Shown here one piece after another: positions 10,831 to 22,951 of a stretch of DNA of 64,000 bases; position 1 is the first letter of the stretch; every line of letters starts with the position of its first letter. Location of the stretch: the NCBI RefSeq assembly GCF_000149955.1, contig NC_030986.1, forward strand, positions 4,677,870 through 4,741,869. Reading direction: 5' to 3'. Under the pieces are notes generated by a model. That model saw only the letters and a program-made list of their open reading frames with translations. It was not told the DNA's origin and did no database searches. The stretch is from Fusarium oxysporum f. sp. lycopersici 4287. Taxonomy: Eukaryota; Ascomycota; Sordariomycetes; Hypocreales; Nectriaceae. Both the position numbers and the translations under genes were made by a program.

Positions 10831-12078
10831 TTACTGTTGAGGTCCGGGCTTCCTAGCCGTCCAGACATGACTGCGAAAGCGTTAGCATGCCATCAAGTGT
10901 GACGGCAGGAGATGTTTGTAGACTCACATATTACAATAAGTGTGATAGCGCAAAACACACGTTTCGCGCTTCGCTCTCTCACATAGCTCACGAACTTCCT
11001 CGGCCTCGAATCCGAGTTTCTCGATTAGGGGTTTTAAACTCATGGCCTCCAGACTATGAGACAGTCCGATATTGAACCATCGGGCGATTTCACGTTCATT
11101 TCGATCAGCAGACCAGGGGCAAACATAAGCCTTGATCACCTCCTGCCTGATATCTGTGAAACCTGCAGCTTCGAGCATTTGCCGATGTTCTTGCGGTGTG
11201 ACTCTGACACTGCGGTTGAATCGATCCATGCCATCGAGAAAAAGCTCTGCCCACTTCACGAATGCGGAATTTGCTGGGCGTTCATCATCGTCACATCGGG
11301 GTATCCAGTCAACCTCGATGTGCTCGAAGAAGCCGATGCCTGGTGTCAAGTGCCTAGTGAAGTATCAGTGTGATGCTCAAATATATAGTTCCGGACATAC
11401 TCAAAGACATTGTGGTAGACTTGAGGCCACAAATCCGTTTGAATACTGCCAAGTAACATTCGCATATGAATCAAATCGCAGTCCGTCAGTAGGGGCCCCC
11501 AAGACGGTTCTTCAATGTCATACTGCTTTGGCATAAAGCCAGGAGGAATCCTATCTACATTAGCCGATGGCCTACAGAGAGCGAGTGTGAGCCTACAATG
11601 CTGGTTGAATCTGATTCAGGTCTACGGCCATGATCTGGGCATCTGAGAGACATCTTCTTTAGGTCAGCAACGTGGTAATAAACGAGATCAATGGCACAGG
11701 CATGCATACTCTTCGGCCACGTTGATTGCCCAAATACCCGTGCCCGTACCAATATCCATGATTCTGGGCGAGGGGCGTCTGATGGGAGCTAGAAATGGCT
11801 TATTGTCTCGTGCCAGAAGGAAAACTTTATGAAATATATCCAAACGATTCAATTCTTCCTATTGCTGGTCAGGTGGCGTACGATATTATCATTTGCAGAC
11901 GACTTACTGAATCAATTGGAAATAAGTATTTGCCAGGTTTCCAAGAGCCATAAAAACGGCCATGTTGCCAGAATCCATCTTGAAGGTATCGCCCTTCCGA
12001 CTCGTTCACGCTGCATTGCACATGTAAGATTGGCTGCTCCACAAAGAACTCTACAGCATACCTGTTTTGAGGAGGCAT
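10831..12078 (-). CDS. LAE1: LaeA/LAE1-like methyltransferase (velvet-type regulator)
   Basis: Seven exons reconstructed by eye: 12078-12062, 12010-11908, 11858-11710, 11653-11597, 11550-11401, 11353-10928 and 10870-10831, with introns of 46-57 nt, giving 313 aa. The protein begins [18 protein letters not shown] and has a conserved lead-in ([32 protein letters not shown]). The SAM-binding motif I is [16 protein letters not shown]. Then come [17 protein letters not shown]-type and [12 protein letters not shown] motifs, FFEHIEVDW, and a C-terminal [19 protein letters not shown]; it ends [12 protein letters not shown]. LaeA/LAE1 proteins are nuclear partners of velvet proteins that control secondary metabolism and development. 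Orthology to LAE1 rather than another LaeA-like paralogue is inference. The reading frame is intact once introns are removed. Confidence 0.85.
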
Positions 12079-13499
12079 TACAACCATCGATAAAAACCGT
12101 CGAAGCTGCAATGTCCCAATGAAGCGCAGGGCCTTACACGAGGGCCACGAGGCAAGGCTGCAGCAAGACGTGATTTGCCGGTGGGAGATGACACAGATAA
12201 TCCGGACCGCGTTTTTGAATCCAGAATGAGCGAAGTTTCCAGTTCTGGTGGAGAATATCGCTGCGAGAGTTAGCAGACGCACGAAAGTGAAGAAGACAAG
12301 ATCCACCAGGTGAAGTATAAAGGAAAAATAAAGCGAATATTCGCGGAGGAATGAACGTGAGAAGCAATGCGGGTCCGACATCATGAGAACCTAATATTTT
12401 CAAGGGAATGCGATATTTGAGTTGTCAGGAGAAGCGCAACATGCTTCGGGCACCTTGGCTCTCGATGGGTTGTTTCAACCAAACTTGAGGATCGCCCAGG
12501 CATACACACTAACACAACCCAAAGAACCTCTAACGGCGATAAGTCTGGGAGGACGCAACATTACAGTTGTGTTTATAGCAGCTCCCGTGGATCAAAGCAG
12601 AGAAAACCCCACCCAATGGTGTTTATGGCCAGATTCGAGTTGACTGAGAGTCCTGGGGGAGCAGAAGGCTTGAAAAGAGAAGAGAGGGTAGGATGTCTGA
12701 GAAGCCTCAGGATGAACTCGCATAGGCGGTTTATAGTCTGAACTTACCGAATATGAGCGAGTCCAGAGGCCGAAGCACGTGTATTAGAGAGACCAGAAGC
12801 CGTCCAAGAAAACGCCAAGAACGTTATGGAGTGTCGAATAAGACGTTGAGAAGACAAATTTACGCGAATCGCAAATTGACCCGAGGTGAAGCGTCGGTGT
12901 CAGGACTTGAAGATGTTGAGCTGGGCGTTGGTTGTGTATATATATATGCAACTGGATAGAAGACCTCCTGGATGCATTCCAATTTCAGTTGCTGTCTCGA
13001 GAATACGGCCAAGTTGGCTCACGAAAGAAGGAGATGGGAGGCAGTTGGAGGATGAAGGGTTCAAATGAGTTGAGTTTGAAGATTGTAGGAGGGGTTTTTG
13101 TTCTCTCGTGATCCTCTTTTTGAGACTTGTGGACCGAAAAGCTTGAGCCCAGATGATCACCGAGTAGTTAATTGAGATAATAGAGACTCGTAGTTGGAGG
13201 TAAACAAATGCAAAGGGCATTAAAAGCGTCATGGGCAAGAAAGAAGCTGGAAAAGATGAGGAGGAAGGTTGTTGATACTTATTGTTGCCAGCAAGAGTGT
13301 GGAGCTGGAGCGTGGGACATGGATACAGCTAAGGTACCTAACTTACAGCGCAATTGTCCACCTTAGGTAGCTTAAGGCAAGACAGGGCAAGGCGAGGCAA
13401 GGCAGCCCTAGGCACAGCGTTAGAGGTACAGGCACGGGTACAGGTACAGGTACAGAGACAGAGACAGAGACAGAGACAGGCATGGATGGATTCAATGGG
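12079..13499. promoter_or_regulatory. Upstream region of LAE1-like gene
   Basis: No gene is seen. The far end holds the microsatellite listed at 13436-13479, GGCAAG-type repeats at 13376-13403, and paired motifs AGCTAAGGTACCTAAC (13327-13342) and CCTTAGGTAGCTTAAGG (13361-13377), which match a motif found upstream of other genes in the window. Confidence 0.5.
13436..13479. repeat. Compound microsatellite GGTACA / GAGACA
   Basis: Hexamer tandem repeats: GGTACA-type units followed by four GAGACA units, directly next to related ACAGGCACGG sequence. It lies about 1.4 kb upstream of the LAE1-like start. Confidence 0.85.
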
Positions 13500-16400
13500 T
13501 CCTACCTAGCAGTTTAGGTGGACGTGGGACCTTGGACCTGTGGGTGTGCCCCTCGAGGGTTCGCCCCTCTCCATTTTTGCATTACACCCCCTGTTGAGAT
13601 GACGGCTGTTGGTCGAGTCTTGCTTGTTATTTGTATTGTGATTATTATTATCATCATGCGCCTCGAAAAGCGGTCGAAGCCTTGTGTTACCATCCCTGAA
13701 GAATCTTTCTGATGGGCATGAGAACAGGCAGCCCACTTCAGTTTACTTATCAAATGCCACTGAAGCCAGCGACACTACAACTTTAACCAGCCCGGGACTA
13801 AGATGGGTCGGGCTGAAAATAGATCAGAATCGTAAACTTGCCATTCACATTCCGATCTCACTAATAAGTACTAGAAAGTGGTGAAGAGGATATCCAAAAA
13901 CTTGCGCCAAGGGTGCCGCCAAATGGTAGGGACAAAGTACCGTCCGTATCAACGTCAATCACAATGGAACCCACACACAGCTCATTCAGAGGGGCAACCA
14001 ACCTCGATATCGCCGGGCTACCTAGCGGGGCTGATGGATGGATTCGTGTGAGAACCACTTGTTGTGTTATGCAAGGAACTTAACCTGCCTTACCTACCCG
14101 TCCATACTGTACCTACATACATGCGCTCACTCACCGTCTCTGACAGCCTTTGGCTTTGGACGTTCTGCAGCACCTGCAGCGAACTCCTCCATCGCGTATC
14201 CAGCCCATCAAAATTGTAATAACATATGCATCGCGTTTCCTTGGCTGGCCTCCCCAGCCGGCCTGTGATGTTGGTTTCCATAGTAGAAACGGTCCATAAG
14301 GCACGAAATGGTCTCCCGGCGAGGTCTTGTTATTCTGCAACACCCGATATCACATCCATACTTGGGGTCCTCTCTCCTTCCAGTCTCGCGGTATGTGATT
14401 TAGGTCGCACCGATGGCCGTTTGGCCATCTTTGGAATAGCAGGGAGAGGAGTGCTGGATCTCAACGTGCGAAACACCCAGCCATGATGGCTTTCCCTTCT
14501 ACAGGATTGATTGATGCCGTTGGGTATCATGATATGGCTGTCACTGGTTGACGGCGCCGAAGCCGCAACCGCCCATTGGCCTCGGGCAATGGACGACGGG
14601 TGCCGTTTAGGTTCTTTTTCTTCTCTTGTTCGTGTTGGTTCCGTCCCTCTAACCGCGCCCCCGATCAGCCACTGATCGCTGTCATTGTGGAGGATGAGGG
14701 GTTCGTCCCGCTGTTGGTTGTGTTTCGGGGAGGATACCAATGGCCCCTAGCCGACGACGGTCTTGTCTCTAATCACTTTAGCATCGAGCCAACAGGGAAC
14801 ATGGGACTAGATGAGGGGACTTATTGAAGACAAAAAGGTCAGGACTGACTCGGTTGTTGTAATCGATGTGATGATTCCAGATTTGATGCTGGCTCGAGAC
14901 ATTTTCTATCGGGCGTCAAATGGATTTCGTGGGATACACGTAATTTTTTTTTTTCAGCGACCTCAACACTAGGCCATTTCTTCTTTGCAACAAACATTCC
15001 CGGCTTCATGTTGGCTTTCGAATCGAGACAGCCGGCTCATGTTCTACCAACATTGGATGTAAGATTATTGGCCCATGACTTTTTCCTGGGCGTTGTCCCG
15101 ACTAACACATCATTGGCCCATGCCTCTGATTCAGCACAGGAATTCATTTTAGATTCTGTGTTACTCGGAAAGCCGTGTCGACTTGGACACTACAGAGGGG
15201 AGGTGCTAAAAAACGAGATACTAGGTCTTCCGAGAGCAGTGTGATAAATCAGTCTCAGTTGAACTTTAGGCTGTTTGTGAGTCGAACCATGCCTGAGAGA
15301 GGGAGGAAAGAAGCTCTCCATTGTCAAAGGTGGTGCGCCAGTCAGGTGGTGATGCTAACTACCTATATGAATGGAACTTATCATTCAAAGGTATTGCAGA
15401 AAAAGAAAAATCTGTCCCAGTTCTCTTCTCGTTGACAACAACCTTGTTAGAGTCAAACAGGCCAACCCGATGTCGTGGGCGAGTTCCCTAGTGCCCGCCC
15501 GCTTCTCCTTACGCCGTCGCAGGCTGTCCAATCTCTGATCTCTGCAAGGCTCAAGCCCTGAATCAAGCACCTTACCCTGCCTTAGACACCACTGAAATGC
15601 ACCAAAACTGTCAGGGGGTGTGGTTTACGCTAGGGAGATGCTACGGAAACTAGTGCACAGAACCCCTGCCGTCCAAGGCTCGCTTTTGGATCATTGGCGC
15701 TGAACTCAGGTGTTGTTTGGCTCCAAGGCCCGCCCGCGGTTTTCGTTTCGTCCCGTTTTGGTCTTCTTTCTCCATCATCTTGTTGCTCGCTTCTCACCGA
15801 TGAATTACTTGCTTCGATGAAGCTCCTGATCGGGTGTATAAATGCGTGCCATTTGCTTCGGAGGATACCGATGATCCAATTAGCTCTCTTCCCCACCAAT
15901 CTGATACTCACCATTTGATGTCTCTCACAAATGGATGGGTCGTCGCCATATGTACGAATTCATGTCTAAGCTTGTATGCTCAATCCGATTGCTGCCTCCC
16001 CATAGACGTATTTCCAGGAAGTCTCAGACCAGTCTCGTCATCCTCAACATATTATCTGCGCTGGGCTGAAGGGTATATATACCAAGAAAGGTCTGATACT
16101 GGTCCATCGTGCCGAACAAGCAGTGTGAAGGGCCGGCACTTCTCCATCCAACACAGGGAATCGGGAAAGCCCTGGCCGACCCGGCATTTCGATAACCATA
16201 TCAGTTCCTCAAGCCTTGATCATGGATGCAGAATTTTACCGGTTATCTCTTCTTGGTAACGTATTATTGTGAAGCCGACATGAAGATCTCCAATTCGGCG
16301 AGTCGTGTCACCGTAGCTTGGACTACTTAATCTAGGCATCAGCACGTTTGCATAGCCAACATATGATCAATCTTGCAAATCAGTGTCATTATACAAAAAA

Positions 16401-19400
16401 ATAGTCTGCGCTTATCATATTCATACCATGTGATCAGTCGAAGCCCGACATATGCCATGGACGGCCACGTCCAAGGAAACAATACCTTTGTCACTTGGCA
16501 TCTAACACCGTATTTCATCGGTTCTGGTGCTTGACTAACTCAAGCGGTCTCATGGGCAGTTTGACGTCCATTCCGGATAGCTCATGACAAGATAACTTAC
16601 ACCCATACTCTGTCTTCTTATAAGATGTTTAGAAAGCGGTTTCCCCAAGAAGTACATATTGATCAAGGTCTAGTGTGAGAACCGACAGGGCATTCGCTTC
16701 TTCGGGGCAGACACATCTCGGATGCAATTATTCTGGGCATCTTATCAAACACGGTTCCCTCAACCATCACTGCAGGTAGTTTCGGCCAATTGATGAATGC
16801 GTTCCCCGAAATCGACTAATGTCTGACCAGGTTTGTTCCCGACTGGCAGACAGCCTCCCAATGTTTCTTCGGATGGCACCAATCAGAGATAACGACGCTT
16901 TTCTCGTGAGGTACTCCATCATGCAAGGTCCAAGGGAGCAAGATGAAGGTTGTTGAGTTACATATCCCTGAACCTTGTCCACTTCCGCGCTAACCCAAAT
17001 TACCAAAGGATTGGTTCCGAGATACCTTCGATGCAGATCCCACAGAGCCCGCAACAAAAGCCAGATCTAGTAGTGGGTTTTCAAGTCTATGCACCGTACT
17101 TCTTCATCATTTCAATGCTAGATGACATGCTACAACGGGCTTCAGAGCATGGGATAGCAGAAAGAGATGAGGTTTGTACTCGATTCTGGACTCTCCAAGA
17201 TATGGTCAGGAATCATCGTCGTCTTACAATAACCTTGTTGATTGTGAGGAATCCACTCTCAGCTCATCAGCTCACTGATAGACTACATCTTAGCCGAGGC
17301 AATTCCAGGAAAAGAACCCGCTCGTTGTCCTATAGTTGGCTACATATCAGTATAGCTCCTGATCAGGCATCATAAAGATGACTACTGCAAAGCTTGCACT
17401 AATCACTTCAATGGGGGCGGCGCACCATGATCTATGGTGCCAGCCCCCAGATATTCATACCACACGTGCCATGTCTGCTGGCGCGATTCGCGCGGTAATG
17501 TTACCATCCAGCTTTAGACTCAAACCAAAACAGCAAATACATCTACTGGGACTTGCGACCGGTCGACTTTGGGTACTTTACCCGGCCGAAGTCATCAGCG
17601 CAAATGGGCTATTTCATACCTCCCGCTCCTCACCGCTTCAGTAGCCGGAGAGGCCCAGGGAAGTGGACGAACGAGTGGAGATCTCCTAAGGTATCTGTGA
17701 GTTTGGTTAAACCGTTAATAGGTGCCAGACCCAGGCGACGAGGGAGTTTGATACGAGACGAAACTTAACCGACACACCTCCATCGAACCCACAGTAGACT
17801 AGGCTGTACCATCCTGTCGGATCCCTCTATACGTACAGTACCTACATGCACCACAATACATTGGCCCACGTATGACCAGTGTAATGGGATAGTAAATGCC
17901 AATCGCCGGCCAAGAGAACAGTTACTGACAGCGATGTGTATTTCACTCTGTTCTGTCGGGATCGTCGATACAAAACATACTAACCAATCTCATCTTCAGC
18001 TGCACAACATCTATGTCTCAGCATAAACAGAAAACCATGTTGGAGTTTCCGTCTCCTTGAGGGTGTCCTAGTAATCAAGAAAGTACCAATCTCACAAGAT
18101 GGAATGAACTGGGGCTGCAGCTCTCTGAGCAGGGTTCATTAGTGGTTACCTTGCACATGCTTGACCACCCACGATATAACGTCGCTGACTTCTGGTCATG
18201 CTTGAACCGTTAGGTAGCAGCGTCAGCATTTTTGGCAAGTCATTACCGGCCACCAATTGAAGTAAGCGAAAAGCTTGGTGATGCCGAAATTCGATTGCCA
18301 TGTTCATTCATGCGAGACAAGTGTAATACAAGAAGCGAGTCTATCACTCGGGCTGGGCTGAGACTCCCAACTCCGCTATGACGGTACCGCACATGTACCT
18401 AATTTACACCCCGGTAATTGAGGCCCCCAGCAATCCCTGTCGGCTATGCCGCTTTGGTGTAAAGACCCGACCAGTTCCAGACTGTCGGGACAGACTGTGG
18501 GGTCTGTGAAATTGGAGTTGTGAGACTTGTATCCGTGCCTACTCCGTTCTTTCTGACTGTAGGCATTTTCACTACTGTACGTTAGTAGTCAAGCCCAAGC
18601 ATATACCATGACGTCCTATACCGTTCGCCCGTATATATAGACGTTTTTGATGAGGAAAATAGGGACCCATAGTCCGTATGTAAGTGGTAACCGCTCCAGA
18701 GATGAGTTTCAGCGTCACACCAATAGGCACATTAGTACGCCTCTACACTCAAGGGTCTAAACATGTCGCGAGAACACCCCCCCAAGGACTACACAGAACA
18801 ATGTGCCCCTTGCCTGTGAGTCTATATCATAATACTATTGAGCTAAGACTCGTCTGCACCGACCAGACGATCCTTCGTTTAACACCGACGCAAGAAGACG
18901 CCGAACAGACCAAAATGTTCCGCTAGGTTTCAACATACAATCCTATTGGACAAACCGAACCAACAACATAGCACCCCCTCGACACCCATTAAAAGCCACC
19001 ACACGCCGGCTCGTAGCTGCAGATTGTCTGTGGTCCCAGCCCCGGGGCCGGCCCTAGACTGAGTCCGCCCTCTCACCTCACCTCACTTGCTTACCTCTCT
19101 CACTCTCACTGCCCACCTGGTACAATCCCACCGCTACGGACCAACAGCATAAGCCTAGTTCGACATAGGTTAGGCGTGACCCACTTGACATGGTTGTTTT
19201 GTACAATACTCGCTCTATGTATGTCTAAGCAAAACACGGCTTGTTTTGGAAGTGGTGAGGTTGACTACCAACATACATGAATCCTTCCACCTCGACCTTT
19301 TACTTCGCCCGGTTCGAAATACCCTTTCTGTTGAGCCGATGACGGCGGAAGCTTGTGCTGTCGTTCTCTTGCCAAGCTTATTATGCTGGCATCTTGTATA

Positions 19401-19825
19401 TCATCTGATGATTATATTGACTCATTCAGCTTCAACTGCTACGGGCATGGTTGAGGATAAGCAATCAAGCTGCTTTCATCGAGTGCAAACAACACGAATT
19501 CCATAAGCTGCCCATGTTATTATTGCTATACCACTTGGCTTATTGATTTGGAAGCAGGGATCAATGGCCCCAATCGTAAACAGAAGCTGCCGTAAGATAA
19601 CCTGATATGGTCCCAATCTGTTGGCCGCGCTGCGGCATCTGCAGCCCCGAATTTTCTTCACCGCATGTACACATGACCCGTGACCGTCTTCATATACCCT
19701 TGCTGTTCCAATCAACCCAATGGCTTTGTCCCTCTTTGACTTTGTTTTGATGTTGTTTCCCGACACCACGCCGCCGATCTGGTCGCAAGGTCCAAACCAC
19801 GTCGCTTTCCAAGGCTGAGATTGGT
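13500..19825. other. Large gene-free stretch
   Basis: About 6.3 kb between the LAE1-like gene's upstream region and the 3' end of TOA1. Open frames exist on both strands (for example minus 17057-16767, plus 16950-17375), but none has recognisable motifs, plausible splice structure or a family match. Short homopolymers occur, such as T runs near 14945. No tRNA could be built. The stretch may hold noncoding transcripts or lineage-specific genes I cannot recognise. Confidence 0.5.
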
Positions 19826-21863
19826 CTAGGAACGAGGACTTTCGGTTTGAAGTACATGATTCGCCGATGTACTACCTATTGGCGGTTTGACTGTCAAGAC
19901 TCCATCCTTAAGAGTGCACTTCCTATAGTTGCGGTTAGTAAATGAAACAAAATTACTCAAACTCATGCTGGAGTTGACATTGAAACGCACCACTTGTTCT
20001 TGACCCGCTGAACCTTGTCGTACATGCACAGCATGATATTGCCAAGCCCCTCATCATCAACATCATCGTCGTCTCGGTCCTCTTCTGGGTCATCGAGGTC
20101 AGAGTTGATGGCGTCATCATCTTCGTCGTCGTCATCACCTCCATCGTATGCGGCAGGTTGTTTGCCCTTGGCCACGCGTGATGTCGGGACCGACGAAGTT
20201 CGAGTTGCCTCTTTTAAAGGAAGCATCAGACCGCCGCCCTCCATGCTCTTGGCCTTGGCAAGGATTTGTTCATGCAGCATACGGTCGATCTCAACTCGCC
20301 CGAGTTCATGCAAATTGCCATCAGCAGCTCGTTGCATGAGTACACCCTCGAACTCTTCCAGATCGCCAGCGCCATCAGTCTGGCCGTTTTGAATGTGGGG
20401 CTGACCGTTGGCCGGGTGCTGCTGTTGCTGTTGGGCAGTTGCGGCGGCCATTTGCTGACGATATATCTGCTGCTGATGTTGTTGCTGGGTTAGGCCGGGC
20501 TGCTGCTGCTGATGTGGCTGCGGTAGAGCTGGTTGTTGTTGCTGGCTCTGCTGAGAGTGGCCTTGTTGCTGGTGAAGGGCGTTGATAGAGCTGGCCGCTC
20601 GCTGTCCATACTGAGCCTGCAATTGCTGAGCAGCACGATTGGCAGCTACATTGTTGTCATTCATGTTGATGTTGGTGTTGTTATTGTACTGTTGGTAGGC
20701 CATCGGGTTACCCTGTAAGCCGGGTTCTTGCTTGATAGGTACGTGAGGCTCGGTCTTGATATTGTTGCCTTCGGGCTTGATACCATTCTGCACCTGGGGT
20801 TGGGCCATTCCCGGTAAAGAAAGACCAGTTGGGTTGCTTAGCTGAGGCGAGAATTGAGCCTGAGCATGAGTCTGAGCTGGTGGAACAGCAGACGGTGGTG
20901 CTTGTGCGGGGGGGTCGGGCTTGGGGTCCCAAGGGAACTGGGCGACGTGAAGCTGAGTGAGCTTTTGCTGCCATCCCTGGTTTTGAAGCCATGTTAGCCG
21001 TTTTCTACATCAAGTATCCTTCGAACAAAAGAATGAAATTCGGGTTAATCATGGGACGAGTTCATCAACCACCTGTGTGCTTAAGCCGCATGTCTCAGCT
21101 CATTGGTGAAGCAGTGAAAGAACAAGCTCAATTAGAGACAAGGTGTGCAAATCACAGCATGTTTGGATTTGATAAGCAAAATGGAAGAGAAGGGGCAGCC
21201 ATATTGGTGAGTGGGCAAAAGGCGAGGCAGTGCAGGTGTAAGACAGGTGTGTTGTGGTGATGATAGGATGATTTGGCGTGTACAAGTGGATATGAGATGA
21301 TGATGGAGGGGGAGATACATTTCGAGCGAGCCAATCAGAACGTAGCGGGTGTCGGCGGAAGGAGTCACAAGGCAAGTGGCAGTCGTAGCAGGGGCTATGG
21401 GCTTAAAAGACCCAAATAGTGCTGGGTCGCCCCCTCCCCCTCCCCGTAACCCGCCAACTCCCTCTGCCCCCCTTCGCCATGCTGCCTGCGATGCGCTCAG
21501 CTTCGACCGTGAGTCGATCTTCAGTTCTCTAGGCCATTTCAAAAGAGAGTGCTGCGACTTAACGGAACCTGCTGTCTTTGGTCTCGCCATACTCGTGGAG
21601 TATGATAGTGTACGGAGTTGAAACACATCGACACTCGTCTTTGTTGATGACACAGGCTTCTCTCACCCTTTCCTTGGTGATTCCCGAGAATCAACGAGAA
21701 TTGCAGGCAAAACATGAAACTCGACGAAAAGTATATCTCTTACCTGTCGCAGCTCCTCTAGCACTGATTCTTCAACGCCGCTCTCCTCGAAATCAACTCG
21801 CGAACTATTGACAACCTCATCAATGATGGCTTGGTAGACGTTTCCGACGGCCGGATTCGACAT
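19826..21863 (-). CDS. TOA1: TFIIA large subunit (alpha/beta)
   Basis: Three exons, 21863-21744, 20976-19991 and 19922-19826, giving 400 aa as drawn. Exon 1 encodes the N-terminal helical domain (VGNVYQAIIDEVVNSSRVDF, ending VLEELRQ), which joins GWQQKLTQLHVAQFPWD in exon 2, the expected TFIIA arrangement. The middle is Gln-rich and disordered with polyQ runs. A very acidic block (DDDDEDDD, DPEEDRDDDD) precedes the beta-domain segment NIMLCMYDKVQRVKNKW, which continues in exon 3 as KCTLKDGVLTV. TFIIA stabilises TBP on promoter DNA in the nucleus. Two oddities: the first intron is 767 nt, and the usual last strand (a DYVF...GE.EW-type ending) is not recognisable after GVLTV, so the 3' end is uncertain. 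Confidence 0.9.
20977..21743 (-). other. 767-nt first intron of TOA1
   Basis: The intron is bounded by a GTAAGA donor and a CCAG acceptor. It is more than ten times longer than most introns in this window. On the transcribed sense (minus strand) it carries six G-runs between 21472 and 21430, a potential G-quadruplex. No extra coding exon is needed, because the flanking protein segments join directly. Confidence 0.7.
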
Positions 21864-22951
21864 GATGATGTTATGAATGTAGTCCGGTCGATGGATGGAT
21901 TTGATTAGGATATTGAGAAGACTTGGATCCTCGGTTGATGAGTCGCTGAAATGGCGTCGTCAAGCAGATGTGCCCCGATGGCAGTTCTCTATCCACGGAT
22001 GACCTTGGCTCTGGCGAACGCAAGGTGCAGCTCGCGATAAGCAGCGCAAACCCGTTCTTCAGAAGAGACCTGAAAAGGACCTTTTGACGAAGAGATATTG
22101 TAGTGCGGATGTTGTTGCTGCAGTGCTCGATAAATGCACTTGATGTAGATGTAAATTCGGCACTTAGCCACGGCGATGCGATGCGCCTAGCTAGGGGCCA
22201 CTGTTAAACGATGAAAGAATTGAGTTCAACTGCAATGCGAAGCAAAGACGCTTCGAATAAAATATCGAAAGAAGCAAGAGGCAAATCAGTATCAATTAAT
22301 TTACTGCGTCACACGGATGCAAAATACCGAAGAGGGTCTTGTGCCAGGTCGGGGTGTTGTGCGGCTTTGTGATGTGATGTGCAGTGGGGAGAGTTGGTAG
22401 CCTCTGGGAGATTTCTGTTTCATCAACTGCTAGCTGAGCTGACTCAGCACTTCAATCCCAGCGGCCACTGGGCTTTCCAGTCCACTGAGAGGCTCCGCTC
22501 ACAGGGCTGATCGAGGATGAATGTAACCTACCTCACTGGGGCTCATCTCTCTAATATTGTAACAGCTCAGATGATATCAAATTCGCAGGTAGGCCTCGGG
22601 GTGGAAGTGAATTGGAACAACGGGAATGTTAAAATAAATACTAAGGTTAGGCTTTACCACACTGAAGCTGGCCCAAGAATTCTTTCACTTGTGGATTATT
22701 GTTTTATGTCTCTTTCACTCCAGCTACATCCCTCGGTGATCTTTGGTATCGAATGCAAACCGCCACCTGAGATATCAGTAGTGCCATGTAACATGCATCA
22801 CTCACCCGGCCTTATGTTCACTATTTCCTCCATGGTTGGACACTTAAAGACTCCCTATCGCTTCCTTACTCAATCGATCATTCATCTCTTTTCATACTTA
22901 TTTATGTGTTGTGTATGTATCTGACATCGCCATCCATCTTCAATAAAAACT
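21864..22951. other. TOA1 promoter and mannosidase 3' flank
   Basis: About 1.1 kb between two minus-strand genes. An open plus-strand frame at 22517-22924 (135 codons) has no recognisable feature and is antisense to the mannosidase 3' flank, so it is not called. Nothing else is seen. Confidence 0.5.

Noticed and set aside
11354..11400. In-frame stops in the methyltransferase region suggesting a pseudogene
   Set aside because: Removing six GT-AG introns gives one uninterrupted frame with all expected motifs, so the gene is intact.
15278..15300. Reverse-strand B-box-like GAGTCGAACC
   Set aside because: The flanking bases do not pair as a T stem and no cloverleaf can be drawn.
16767..17057. 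Minus frame faintly resembling part of a HET-domain protein
   Set aside because: Only a short hydrophobic stretch is suggestive; the defining HET motifs do not follow in order.
19300..19325. tRNA B-box-like GGTTCGAAATACC
   Set aside because: No five-base-pair T stem can be formed and no A box or acceptor stem is found upstream.
22517..22924. 135-codon plus-strand open frame
   Set aside because: Hydrophobic low-information sequence with no family features in an AT-rich 3' flank; probably chance.
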